A stretch of 64,000 nt of DNA. It comes from JAJDAT01 sp964570665. GTDB taxonomy: Bacteria; Nitrospinota; Nitrospinia; Nitrospinales; JAJDAT01. Where the stretch lies: positions 49,798 to 113,797 of the forward strand of contig CAZMZH010000013.1 of assembly GCA_964570665.1 (NCBI GenBank). The letters run 5' to 3'. Position 1 is the stretch's first letter; each line of letters starts with the position of its first letter. The position numbers and the translations under genes are program-made. Shown piece by piece: positions 9,134 to 18,192 of this stretch. The notes below the pieces were generated by a model. It saw only the letters and a program-made list of their open reading frames with translations. It searched no databases and was not told the origin of the DNA.

Positions 9134-10036
9134 GTGAAGAAGACTTTAATATATTCAGGTTCCGTAAAAGATGTTTACAGTGTCGAGGATGGAATTTGTG
9201 AATTTGATTTTACCGATAAAGTTTCAGTTTTTGATAAACCTATTGCCAATGTAATCCCAGGTAAAGGGGAAATGCTTTGTGACATGGCCTGCTATTGGTT
9301 TGATGTTTTAAAAGAATTAGAAATAAATAGTCATTTCATTGAGAGGACTGGGCCAAAATCAATGCGAGTCAAAGAAGTTCAAATTATTCGCGATTACTCA
9401 AAAATTATCGACGGGAAAATGAATCATTTAATTCCATTAGAATTTATTCTTCGGCATTATGTTGCTGGGAGTTTTTATGATCGGTCACTTAAAGGAAAAA
9501 TAGAACCGAAATCCCTTGGCGTAAGCGAAGTGATATATGGAATGGAACTATTTGAACCCTATTTTGAAACAAGTACCAAGTTGGAATCTCATGATAGATT
9601 GCTTACCAATGACGAAGCCTTAGAGATTGCAAAGATGGAACAAGAACGGATGGATGAAATTGAAGATATCTGCATTAGAATAGACGACGCTATGGAAGAT
9701 CGATTGGATTCGTCAAATTTGATCCACGTGGATGGGAAGAAAGAGTTTGGATACGACCTTGAGGGTCAGCTAATGATTGTGGATGTCTTTGGAACTCCTG
9801 ATGAAGATAGATATTGGGATAAGAAAAGGTGTCTAGAAAATGGAGAGCATATTGAATTGAGTAAAGAAGCGGTTAGAACCCATTACCGTAATATTGGATA
9901 TAAAGAAGAATTAGAAGCGGCTAGGAAAACAAAATCGGAAGAACCTCCTATTCCAGATATGCCTTCAAAATTAGTGAACGAGGTTTCTGAGATTTATAAA
10001 TCTATTGCTAAAGAGATTCTTAAAGCAACAAATTAA
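9134..10036 (+). CDS. purC: phosphoribosylaminoimidazole-succinocarboxamide synthase (SAICAR synthetase)
   Basis: GTG start with GGAGG at 9125-9129, 4 bases upstream. The 300-residue product joins CAIR and aspartate using ATP, the step just before PurB. Recognisable: YSGSVKDVY at the N-terminus (phosphate-binding loop), FILRHYVAGSFYDR in the middle, and the C-terminal DSSNLIHVDGKKEFG and VDVFGTPDEDRYWD segments. It is longer than the commonest bacterial PurC (about 240 residues) and nearer the length of the longer type seen in fungi and some bacteria. Coupled with purB upstream; no terminator recognised after it. Confidence 0.93.
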   Translation: MKKTLIYSGSVKDVYSVEDGICEFDFTDKVSVFDKPIANVIPGKGEMLCDMACYWFDVLKELEINSHFIERTGPKSMRVKEVQIIRDYSKIIDGKMNHLIPLEFILRHYVAGSFYDRSLKGKIEPKSLGVSEVIYGMELFEPYFETSTKLESHDRLLTNDEALEIAKMEQERMDEIEDICIRIDDAMEDRLDSSNLIHVDGKKEFGYDLEGQLMIVDVFGTPDEDRYWDKKRCLENGEHIELSKEAVRTHYRNIGYKEELEAARKTKSEEPPIPDMPSKLVNEVSEIYKSIAKEILKATN

Positions 10037-10243
10037 AATAATTAACGATCCCAAAAGGTCCATTTTAAATTGCTTTAAATGAGTCTAGGACTAGAGAAGA
10101 AGCGGCATTAATTGCAGAGTAACAGAAAATTAAATATACTCACTACCTGTTAATATGATTTTTTTGGTTTTAATTATGCGCAAAAGAATGATTTCTAACG
10201 GGGGAGAGATTTTCTTCTAAGTTTCCCTCAAAAATAATTGAGG

Positions 10244-11731
10244 CTAATCTTTCGCAAATAGAGGTATCCAAAGTTTTGCTGTTGAACCTTCATTTTCTTT
10301 ACTTAAAATTTCAACTCCGCCTTGATGCTGATTCATTATTTCTTTTACTATGGGTAATCCCAACCCAACGCCAAAGCTTTTTGTGCTGTATAAAGGAGTG
10401 AAAATATTCTTAAATTCTTCTTCAGGGATGCCTAAGCCTGTATCTATAAAAAAGATTTCTAATGTATTGGAATTTAATATGGTTTTTATATTTAGGTTTA
10501 ATTCAATAGTCGTTTCTTTTTTTTTGTTACCTTTGGCTTTTTTTTCCGAAAGCGCTTGAAGCGAATTTTCTAGAATGTTTATGATTGCTCTTCGGAACCT
10601 TTCTTTATAAATTAAAACCGAAACTCCCGAATTAAAATTCTTTTGAATGGAAAAATCATTATCGAGTTTTTGTTCATTGAGAATTTCATTTAAATGTTTA
10701 TCCATTTGAACCCACTCCTTTTTGGGAGAGTGAGGTCTCGCAAAGTCTAGTAGCTCCTCTATTATTCCGTTGCAACGAACAATATTTCGTTCAACCATTT
10801 CTAAAAGATTATGAGCGCTTTCGTCGTTTTTTGGAGTTGAACAAGATAATGAGAAAATTACGTTTCGGATCGTTCCTAAAGGGTTTCTAAGTTCATGGGC
10901 AACTTTAGCCGATAATTCTCCTAATAAAGCCAATCGTTCTTTTTGAACCAATTCTTTTTGAGTAGTTTTTAATTTCTCGGTTCGTTCTTCGATAAGTTGT
11001 TCTAGATTATCTCTATATTGTCTAAGCTCCAGATTACCTTTTTGAATTTGTGAAAGCATATCGTTAAAACTTTCAAAAAGGGTCCCCAACTCATCTTTGC
11101 TGTCGCGATGAACGCGTATCGCGTAATCTGATTTTGTTGCGACTAGTTTTGCAGTGCTAGTCAATGAGAGGATAGGATCTGAGATAACCCTTTGTACCCG
11201 AATGGAAAAAAAGAATGAAAACAGTAAAGCGACAAACATTACCAAAGCAACAAAAACTAAATATTTGTCGCGTTGTATCTGAAGATTTTTTAAATGAGAG
11301 TATAGATATATGCTGCCAATTTTTTCGCCCTTTAAGATAATTGGACGAAATATTTCAACGTATTGGTCGGCAATAATATGGCCAACTTTTATTAATTCGG
11401 GACTTGGAAACGGTTCTTTTTCAATCTGAGAATATGAGGCAAAAAGAACCCCATTTTTATCATATAGAGCTGCGAAAAGAATTTGAGGTTCTTCTTTTAA
11501 GTAAGAGAGGGTATTTTTTGCCGTAATAGCATCTCCAAACTCTAATGCAGATCGATTATTTGCTCCTACAGCTCCAGCTAAAGTACTTAGATTGTTTACT
11601 AAGTTTGTTTTAAAAGTTTTGGTGTCTTTTATAATGAAGAAAAAACTTGAAAACAATAAAGTTAAAAAAGTTGTTCCCAAAAGAATCATTGTGAGTTTCG
11701 CTCTGATTCGGAGATCTTTTAAAATTTGCAT
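10244..11731 (-). CDS. sensor histidine kinase with periplasmic CHASE8-like domain
   Basis: 495 residues. Transmembrane segments at about 13-34 and 157-176 flank a periplasmic sensor region (about 35-155; includes RSALEFGD, typical of the CHASE8 type). Then HAMP (about 178-232), a short coiled coil, HisKA with phospho-acceptor His279 (KVAHELRNP) and a HATPase domain with N box NILENSLQAL, DTGLGIPEEE and GVGLGLPIV. No response regulator is adjacent. The gene lies 10 bases downstream of a YfiR-like gene and is probably co-transcribed; YfiR proteins bind the periplasmic domain of partner sensors (in Pseudomonas the diguanylate cyclase YfiN), so this kinase is probably the YfiR-controlled partner. 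That relationship is inferred. Confidence 0.88.
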   Translation of the reverse strand: MQILKDLRIRAKLTMILLGTTFLTLLFSSFFFIIKDTKTFKTNLVNNLSTLAGAVGANNRSALEFGDAITAKNTLSYLKEEPQILFAALYDKNGVLFASYSQIEKEPFPSPELIKVGHIIADQYVEIFRPIILKGEKIGSIYLYSHLKNLQIQRDKYLVFVALVMFVALLFSFFFSIRVQRVISDPILSLTSTAKLVATKSDYAIRVHRDSKDELGTLFESFNDMLSQIQKGNLELRQYRDNLEQLIEERTEKLKTTQKELVQKERLALLGELSAKVAHELRNPLGTIRNVIFSLSCSTPKNDESAHNLLEMVERNIVRCNGIIEELLDFARPHSPKKEWVQMDKHLNEILNEQKLDNDFSIQKNFNSGVSVLIYKERFRRAIINILENSLQALSEKKAKGNKKKETTIELNLNIKTILNSNTLEIFFIDTGLGIPEEEFKNIFTPLYSTKSFGVGLGLPIVKEIMNQHQGGVEILSKENEGSTAKLWIPLFAKD

Positions 11732-11741
11732 ATTTATCCCC

Positions 11742-12332
11742 TTAATTAGGAATGCCCAATTTTAAAAGCTCAGAACTAATCCATAGTCCTCCTTGCTCGA
11801 CAGCTTTTCGATTAATTTGAAAACGTATTTTACTTTTTCGGCCCTTTATAACAAAATTAATCCCAGATCCCTCGCGAATCAATCCGTCTTCTTCGGTAAC
11901 GATAAGAACAGGAGCCTTATCGATAACTTTTAATAGAGATCGAAGAAAACTTCCGTATGGTTTTGGTATGAATAAAATATGACATTTCTTAAGATCATCG
12001 CTTGGGGGATTTTCATTGATGACTAAATCCGCTCCTTTGAATTTTCTTTTTTTTGCTAAATTCTTAAGGACATTCCCAAAAGGGTTTTCTCCAAAAAGAC
12101 ATAAATAAAATTTCCCATTACTCTTAAGTTTAGATTTTTCTTCTGGCCAATCGATAAACTTAGTGAAGCTATATAGAAAACCCGCCTTAACGACATATTC
12201 GTTAAAGTCACCATTTTTCGCAATCGACAAAACTGGAAGGACCAAGAATAATATGACCACGATTGCCCCAAGAAACATTTTATTAACCTTGGAGTGGCAA
12301 AGGAAAATTATTTTTAAAAGATTTTGATCCAT
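11742..12332 (-). CDS. YfiR-family periplasmic protein
   Basis: 196 residues with an N-terminal hydrophobic segment (about 19-38) acting as a signal sequence, then a YfiR/DUF4154 domain: VKAGFLYSFTKFIDWP at the N-terminus, CLFGENPFGN, LVINENPPSDDLKKCHILFIP and the C-terminal INFVIKGRKSKIRFQIN motif. YfiR is a periplasmic redox- or envelope-stress-sensing repressor of a membrane partner. An internal ATG at 12278 (preceded by AAGG) would give a shorter leader and is an alternative start. It is followed 10 bases later by a CHASE8-type histidine kinase instead of a diguanylate cyclase. Confidence 0.85.
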   Translation of the reverse strand: MDQNLLKIIFLCHSKVNKMFLGAIVVILFLVLPVLSIAKNGDFNEYVVKAGFLYSFTKFIDWPEEKSKLKSNGKFYLCLFGENPFGNVLKNLAKKRKFKGADLVINENPPSDDLKKCHILFIPKPYGSFLRSLLKVIDKAPVLIVTEEDGLIREGSGINFVIKGRKSKIRFQINRKAVEQGGLWISSELLKLGIPN

Positions 12333-12730
12333 TGAGATAATCTAAGTCATGAAAAGTACTAATTTTTACCGAACTATATAAGTTAAAAAATTCTGGTTAC
12401 AGATATTTTTTGACTGGTAATCTTGGTAAGATATTCTTGGACCGATTGACAGTTTAGTTTAATTCGGCCGAATATTTAAGTAAATCAAGTATGCCTGAAA
12501 AGCTTTTTTGAGCATTTTTGAATTAATTTCAAGGCTCTTAACCTATTAAGTTTTTTGGTAATTATAATTGATTAGTTTAATTTGGTTTTTAAAAAGTAAT
12601 TAAAAGACTTTAAAATCAAAAAGATAAATATTATTGCGCTAGTTCCCAAAGCCTATCTTCGTTACAGGAATTTTTTTGAAGAATTGATTGTTAGGAAAGC
12701 AATAAAAAATCGAGGGTTGAGGTTTTTTAG
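12333..12730. other. intergenic region between yfiR-like gene and VWA protein gene
   Basis: 398 bases, strongly AT-rich, upstream of the leftward yfiR-like/kinase operon and downstream of the leftward VWA gene. It should hold the promoter of the former. I saw no convincing coding frame, hairpin terminator or repeat. Confidence 0.45.
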
Positions 12731-14872
12731 TTATTCCCTTCGGACAACCAAACCTTCAAGACAAAGACAGAATGCCGCCATTAATAAAAACGGTAATGTT
12801 AAGGGTGTAGCGGCTTTATCGGAAGGTTTTTTTAATTCATCGTAATTTTTTATCAAAACCAGGTTTGGCGATGGCAATAATGACTTAATTTCATTTTCGA
12901 GGATATTTTTCGATTGAGATTCTCGTGAGTCAATATTTACCGCAAAAGTTCCTACTAATTCGGCCTCTGGAGGAAGATTTGAAGGATTGGCTACAGTTTT
13001 TTGAGACGAGCTAGAAGATTCCCGGTTTGAAAAAATTCGATAAACCCCAGGTCGAAAAGTTTTTGAGAATCCTTTTTCAGGGTTTTTCAAATAGTGAATT
13101 TTGTTGTCGGGGGATTGTATCCAAAAATTTTTGTCTTGGTTTTTCTTCAAAATAAAAGGAGTCCCCGGTAAAAGATTTCCTTGAGAAAATGTATCAAGAC
13201 CGTCGGCGGCATATTTAACCCACCTTTGAATCCAGGGTAAAAATGTAGGTTGAATAGGAAAATCATTCCAATCGCGGTCTGCAGTTGAAACAAATAAAAT
13301 AACTTTTCCTTCTCCGAACTGAGTTTCAATTACTGCAGGAGTTCCATCTGAAAATCGAAGTGGGATATTCAGTTCTCTCTCAATGCGAGATTCTACATTA
13401 AAAAATGAATTAAACCTTATATCTTCCATTTCACGAATTATTTTCTGCTCGAATCCTAGTAAAACGGGATGATTTGTTTCTTTAAAGGATAATTTGAATT
13501 CGTCTTCGGGGTTTTGAGACTGATTGGTGTTTTGAATTACTACTGGTATTAAGTTTCCTAATTTTTCATTATAAAACTTGGGATCAACCTGGTCTCCAAG
13601 GGAAATTAATAAAGAGCCTCCCGCATTAACAAATCGTTCTAACTCAAATTCGTAACTAGGAGGTAATTCTCGAACATTGCATAAGAAAACAATGGAAAAA
13701 TTTTGTAAGTCTCTCGAAGGAAGTTCTTCTAAAGTAGAAACTGCGGGTTCGATATCAGAATGAGAACCATAAAATGGATTTAAAGCTCGCTCTAAGTAAA
13801 ATGTTTCGCTTTGAGTGGCGACAGTTTTAGGGTCTCCGTCTACGGCAAGTACAGGAATTTTTCGATTAGGACGATATGCAAAAAAACTACGGTTATCCGT
13901 TAATAAAGCGTCGTCTTCTAATTTCACGAAACCTATTGCGGTTTCCATTCCTAGTTGTGGGAATGAAAATTCTTTAATTCCGGTTGAGTTTACCTCGATG
14001 CGAACAGAACTTTCCGATATAGTTTTTTCGTTTACGCGCAAACCTACCCTGAGATTTTCAATTGATTTTTTTTCCGACAAATTGGCGATTTCTGTTTTTA
14101 TTCGCATAAATTTAGAATTGGTTAAAAATTCTTGTCGGATTTCTATATTCTTGATTGCAGCCTTGTTAATACCTTTCCTCAACGAATTTAAATCGATTAC
14201 TGTAGTTATTATAGAATTCAACCTGTCGCCGATATCTGAAAACTTAGAATCATCCCAAGCATTTTTATCCCCATCGGTGATAATGTATAATCGTTTTTCC
14301 CTAAGTTTAGAAGACTCTAGAGTTTCAATAGCCATAGATAAGGAAGAACCAATATCGCCAGTTAAAAATGAGGGTTGAGCAAACTTTAATTTTTTTAAAA
14401 GGGTTTTTGCATCATCCCCGCTTCCTTTTACAGTCTTATTAGGGGTAGACGTGAGTATGAGATGGGTTGAACTTCCTTCAGGTAGTTGACTAATAATATG
14501 CGAAGCGGCATCTGTTGCATATTTAAATACATTATTTTTTTCAGATTTCCATCCCATACTATAAGAGTTATCTAATATTATCGCGTTTGCCGAAGGAGTT
14601 GCAGTTGATGGAGAATTTGAATTTCCTAAAGAATAAAGTGGATGGGCTAAACCTAAACTAAGAAAAGCAATAGCTAAGCAGCGTAATAAAAGAAGGAGAA
14701 ACTTATTAGGTTGGGATCTTTTGATGGAACGTTTTTGGGATTGCGTTAACAAATAAACGGCGGAAAATTTAATATGAGTTTGCTGACGTTGAGTTAGCAG
14801 ATGGATCAATACAGGGATAGAAACGGCAAGCAATCCAAATAAAAAAATAGGAGACGAAAAATTAAGAGCCAT
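12731..14872 (-). CDS. BatA-type membrane protein with von Willebrand factor A domain
   Basis: 713 residues. N-terminal double-transmembrane BatA-type module (about 1-80: LLAVSIPVLIHLL and FLLLLLRCLAIAF), then a VWA domain (about 95-230) whose MIDAS motif DNSYS and later ITDGDKNAWDD are intact, a beta-rich region, a segment resembling a class I glutamine-amidotransferase fold (about 345-580, where such proteins usually lack catalytic residues) and a final transmembrane helix before the C-terminal VVRRE. Such proteins accompany DUF58 proteins and MoxR ATPases in membrane complexes of uncertain function. A DUF58 gene lies upstream (132-base gap), but no MoxR gene is in the window. Confidence 0.85.
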   Translation of the reverse strand: MALNFSSPIFLFGLLAVSIPVLIHLLTQRQQTHIKFSAVYLLTQSQKRSIKRSQPNKFLLLLLRCLAIAFLSLGLAHPLYSLGNSNSPSTATPSANAIILDNSYSMGWKSEKNNVFKYATDAASHIISQLPEGSSTHLILTSTPNKTVKGSGDDAKTLLKKLKFAQPSFLTGDIGSSLSMAIETLESSKLREKRLYIITDGDKNAWDDSKFSDIGDRLNSIITTVIDLNSLRKGINKAAIKNIEIRQEFLTNSKFMRIKTEIANLSEKKSIENLRVGLRVNEKTISESSVRIEVNSTGIKEFSFPQLGMETAIGFVKLEDDALLTDNRSFFAYRPNRKIPVLAVDGDPKTVATQSETFYLERALNPFYGSHSDIEPAVSTLEELPSRDLQNFSIVFLCNVRELPPSYEFELERFVNAGGSLLISLGDQVDPKFYNEKLGNLIPVVIQNTNQSQNPEDEFKLSFKETNHPVLLGFEQKIIREMEDIRFNSFFNVESRIERELNIPLRFSDGTPAVIETQFGEGKVILFVSTADRDWNDFPIQPTFLPWIQRWVKYAADGLDTFSQGNLLPGTPFILKKNQDKNFWIQSPDNKIHYLKNPEKGFSKTFRPGVYRIFSNRESSSSSQKTVANPSNLPPEAELVGTFAVNIDSRESQSKNILENEIKSLLPSPNLVLIKNYDELKKPSDKAATPLTLPFLLMAAFCLCLEGLVVRRE

Positions 14873-15004
14873 TAATTTGCCTGATAAGAATTTTGCACTT
14901 ATTTACTTCCCTTTTTTTATTTTTCAATTAAAACGTCGATCGTAAATTAAGCCAAGGAATGATTAGAAAAAATTTTTCTTTATTTGACGCTAATTAACTT
15001 AATT

Positions 15005-15928
15005 TCAGGATCGCCACTTTTGAAGGCTTTTTCTTTTCAACAAATAGTAATTTAGGCTTTGATCTAGAGATTGAGAAGTATCTAGAAAAACATAGTCTAT
15101 GCCTAATGATTGAAAACTATTTTTGAATGAATCGATTTTCTCTATCATCAAATTATGGTAAGCGTCGCGTATATCATATGGGTCTAAGCCCACAGAAGGG
15201 TCGTCTTCTAAAGATTCAAAGACAACATCCCCTTCAAACGGTAATAACAGTTCGTCTGGATGAATAATGTGAAATAAAATTGTTTCTAATCCACGAGACG
15301 AGAGTAATTTTAAGCTTTTGGTTAAGTTGTCTTCTCTAGCAAAAAAATCTGAAATTATGATTGCCATTCCACGTCCGGAAATTCTTTCTGAAAGCGAATC
15401 AATTACCTTGTCAAAACGAGTAATTCCCGAAGGGGTGATATTCTCCAAATCGTGAATAATATGTTGGAAATGGGAAGGCTTTGATCGCGGAGGAATGTGA
15501 GATATTGTTTTGTCATTAAATGTTGTCAATCCGACCGCGTCAAATTGATTTAAAATTAAATATGATAGAGCCGCTGCCAAGGTACGAGAGTATTCCATTT
15601 TATTGGCCGCTGGGTTTTTTTTGTTTGGCGATTCATAGGCCATAGAACCGCTGCTGTCTAGCATAATTGTGCATTTTAAGTTTGTGGATTGCTCGAATTG
15701 TTTGACGTGATATTTATCTGTTTTCCCAACAGCTTTCCAGTCGATATGACGAATATCATCGCCTGGCGAATAAGGTTTGTATTCTGCAAACTCTACACTT
15801 GCGCCTTTATGAGGACTTTTATGTTGTCCTGATAAAAATCCTTCGACTAATGTTCTCGCTCTAATTTTAAGAGACGACGTTTTGGATAGGATTTCGGGAT
15901 CTACACTAGGGCTTACGTTTTCGGCCAT
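15005..15928 (-). CDS. DUF58 (VWA-like) protein
   Basis: 307 residues. The N-terminal part has the DUF58 signature: GASVEFAEYKPYSPGDD and IRHIDWKAVGKTDKYHVK; it continues into a VWA-like fold with LDSSGSMAYES (MIDAS DxSxS). It is cytoplasmic as predicted. DUF58 proteins are nearly always neighbours of MoxR-type AAA ATPases and BatA/BatB membrane proteins, and the complexes are thought to act in envelope stress or metal-enzyme maturation. Here the downstream neighbour is the BatA-type protein; the MoxR gene is missing from this locus. Confidence 0.88.
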   Translation of the reverse strand: MAENVSPSVDPEILSKTSSLKIRARTLVEGFLSGQHKSPHKGASVEFAEYKPYSPGDDIRHIDWKAVGKTDKYHVKQFEQSTNLKCTIMLDSSGSMAYESPNKKNPAANKMEYSRTLAAALSYLILNQFDAVGLTTFNDKTISHIPPRSKPSHFQHIIHDLENITPSGITRFDKVIDSLSERISGRGMAIIISDFFAREDNLTKSLKLLSSRGLETILFHIIHPDELLLPFEGDVVFESLEDDPSVGLDPYDIRDAYHNLMIEKIDSFKNSFQSLGIDYVFLDTSQSLDQSLNYYLLKRKSLQKWRS

Positions 15929-16084
15929 TCAAAAGTTATTCGAAAGTATTATGTTTGTGAAGTTAGATTTGATTATATCAAAAAATTTTAGAGAGTTTTT
16001 TAATGTATAGGCGTAAAAAAAATTAAGAGATTAGGGGCTTTTAGAAAATTGAATTAAAATTGAGAAAGGATCATGAAAATAAAA

Positions 16085-17005
16085 TCAGGGTTTTCGAGCG
16101 ATAGTGCTTTTCGATTCAACAGCCTGGATAGAATCTTTTTCGAGTTTGGTTAACTTTTGATAAATTTCTAAGAGAGCTCTATGAATGGCAGGGTTATTCC
16201 GATCTAAATCAAGAGCTGTCCAAAATCGCATAGCGGCTTGTTTGAAATAATCATTTTGCTTGTATAAATCTCCAAGTTGAAACCAAATTTCAGGTCGATC
16301 TGGTTGTAATAGAGAAATTCTTTCGTATAGGGCAATGGCTTCCATGGAATTCCCTCGACGCTTTTCTTCATTTGCGAGTTCTTCCAAATAGGTTGCTTCT
16401 TTTGGGGCCAATTCTGCCGCGCGTTTTAAATGAATTTGGGCTTTGTCAAAAGCATTTTGTTTTATAAATAATCTTCCCAAACGATAATGTGTAGGGGCAT
16501 GTTTTTCATCGATATCTAAAGCATTTTTGAAAGACTTTTCCGATTCGGGAAGTTTCCCTAAACGCTCTAAATATTCTCCCAATACACTTGCTGGGTTCGG
16601 ATTATCTTTATTGGATTCAACTGCAATGCGCAATTGACTTAAAGATTCTTCAGTCTTCCCCTGGCTCAAGTAGATTGCGGCAAGGTTGATTCGACTTCCC
16701 GAGTCCTCGCGAAGGCTTAAAACTTTTTTGTACAACTCCTCGGCTTTATTAGTTTTTCCTTGATCTTGGTATGCGACTGCTAGGTTATAAGAAGCAAAAT
16801 GGTCTTCGGGATGAGATATCAATGCAAGCTTGTACTGTTCAATTGCTTTGCTATATTCCCCTTGATCATATAAGTCAACACCGCGATTGTAATGACTTTC
16901 AATTGGAGCGGGCACGACAACGCAAGCAGAAATCCAAACGCTGACGAGAAATAAAAATAGGAATCTGAAAAAATTTAATTTATTGAGTTTTCTACGGTCA
17001 AACAT
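16085..17005 (-). CDS. TPR-repeat lipoprotein downstream of the mla operon
   Basis: About 306 residues from ATG 17005, which starts one base after the mlaD stop (TAAGATG, translational coupling); an upstream in-frame ATG would overlap mlaD. The signal peptide is basic then hydrophobic and ends in the lipobox ISAC, so the protein is probably anchored to the inner or outer membrane facing the periplasm. The rest is about seven consecutive tetratricopeptide repeats (HYNRGVDLYDQGEYSKAIEQY, HYRLGRLFIKQNAFDKAQ and so on). Position in the operon suggests a scaffold for the Mla complex, but no family-level function is known to me. Confidence 0.8.
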   Translation of the reverse strand: MFDRRKLNKLNFFRFLFLFLVSVWISACVVVPAPIESHYNRGVDLYDQGEYSKAIEQYKLALISHPEDHFASYNLAVAYQDQGKTNKAEELYKKVLSLREDSGSRINLAAIYLSQGKTEESLSQLRIAVESNKDNPNPASVLGEYLERLGKLPESEKSFKNALDIDEKHAPTHYRLGRLFIKQNAFDKAQIHLKRAAELAPKEATYLEELANEEKRRGNSMEAIALYERISLLQPDRPEIWFQLGDLYKQNDYFKQAAMRFWTALDLDRNNPAIHRALLEIYQKLTKLEKDSIQAVESKSTIARKP

Positions 17006-17006
17006 C

Positions 17007-18131
17007 TTAACGTTCAGGAATTTTATCAAGCCTTTTCATTCGTAATTTTTTTGTTAATGAAGCGGTATGAGCCCCATTTTCCTTAATAACTGGAACTTCA
17101 TCAGATTTTCTAACTAGTTTCCATGGGTTTCGTTCTAAATCTGCCGATAGGTTTTTTAGATGCTCGGATGTTTCCTTTAAATTACCCACTAATATTAATA
17201 GGTTACGCCGGTTTTCTACTAATAGCGAATTTCCCTGGTGAAAAGTATCGTCCATTTCTTCCGCAACTAAATCAATAGATGAAGTGACTTTTCGAGTTCC
17301 TTCGTCCATATTGTTTACTAAAGAGTTTAGACCCGGTTTAACCTCGGTTATTAAGATTTCCAAATCCCTAGAAAAATGCTGAAATTGGTCAATAATATCA
17401 ATAATTGCGGAAGATTTTTCTGTTAATAATCGGTCCGCCTCTGCAGTGGCAGATGAAAAATGGTACAAGCCACTGTCGATATTTTTCCTATTCTCAGTCA
17501 ATAATTCAGTTATCTCATTAGAGATACGAGATAAATTTGTCAAATTAGCGGCAACACTGCTTTTATTTTCTTCAATAAGTTGGTCAAAATTGTTAAGAGA
17601 GACCTGAGCTTTTATTAGCGTATTTTTTGTGGCGTCAACCAGGTTTTCCGTTAAATCGGTAAATCTATGCACTTCCCGTACAATATCCGAAACCATATCG
17701 CCAACTTTTGCAAACTCAAAAGATTCTTGGCCCATTAGATGGTCTCCAGGTTTTAAAATAGGAGCTTCTTTGGTACCAGGTCGTATATCTATATAAAACC
17801 CTCCCATTAAACCAGAGGTTTTAATTGAGGCAGACGAATCGGTTTTCACGGTTATATTAGGATCTATTTCTGTCAAAATTGAAACGCGTTCTTGAGAACT
17901 CCCGGGTTCGCCAAGAAGTTTAATGTGTTTAACTCTTCCAACTTCTAACCCGGCATAGGTAACGGGCGCTCCAAGATCTAGACCTCCGGCAAATCCGAAG
18001 AAGATTTTTATTTCTTTCTTGGGTTGAAAATAGTCTTTAATATCTCCAAGTACAAAGATGGAGGCAAACAATCCCAAAAAGCCAAAGAAAATAAACATCC
18101 CCGCTTTTATTTCTGAAGATTTATAGTCCAT
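17007..18131 (-). CDS. mlaD: MlaD-family lipid transport substrate-binding protein
   Basis: 374 residues. One N-terminal transmembrane helix (about 10-30: FIFFGFLGLFASIFVLGD), then an MCE/MlaD domain (about 38-120: IFFGFAGGLDLGAPVTYAGL and VGRVKHI; GLMGGFYIDIRPG), followed by a long helical region to the C-terminus. MlaD hexamers form the periplasmic lipid-binding ring attached to MlaF-MlaE. The helical tail is longer than in the short E. coli MlaD and resembles the longer family members of other phyla. Gene order mlaE-mlaF-mlaD on one strand supports the assignment. Confidence 0.92.
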   Translation of the reverse strand: MDYKSSEIKAGMFIFFGFLGLFASIFVLGDIKDYFQPKKEIKIFFGFAGGLDLGAPVTYAGLEVGRVKHIKLLGEPGSSQERVSILTEIDPNITVKTDSSASIKTSGLMGGFYIDIRPGTKEAPILKPGDHLMGQESFEFAKVGDMVSDIVREVHRFTDLTENLVDATKNTLIKAQVSLNNFDQLIEENKSSVAANLTNLSRISNEITELLTENRKNIDSGLYHFSSATAEADRLLTEKSSAIIDIIDQFQHFSRDLEILITEVKPGLNSLVNNMDEGTRKVTSSIDLVAEEMDDTFHQGNSLLVENRRNLLILVGNLKETSEHLKNLSADLERNPWKLVRKSDEVPVIKENGAHTASLTKKLRMKRLDKIPER

Positions 18132-18192
18132 AAAAAATAAAAATATTTAAATTGGAAAGCCCCTTAACCATAGGAAATATTAATTATATAAA

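Noticed and set aside
13815..14378. 187-codon open frame on the plus strand inside the VWA gene
   Set aside because: Antisense to a clearly coding, motif-bearing gene; composition and lack of ribosome site suggest a shadow frame.
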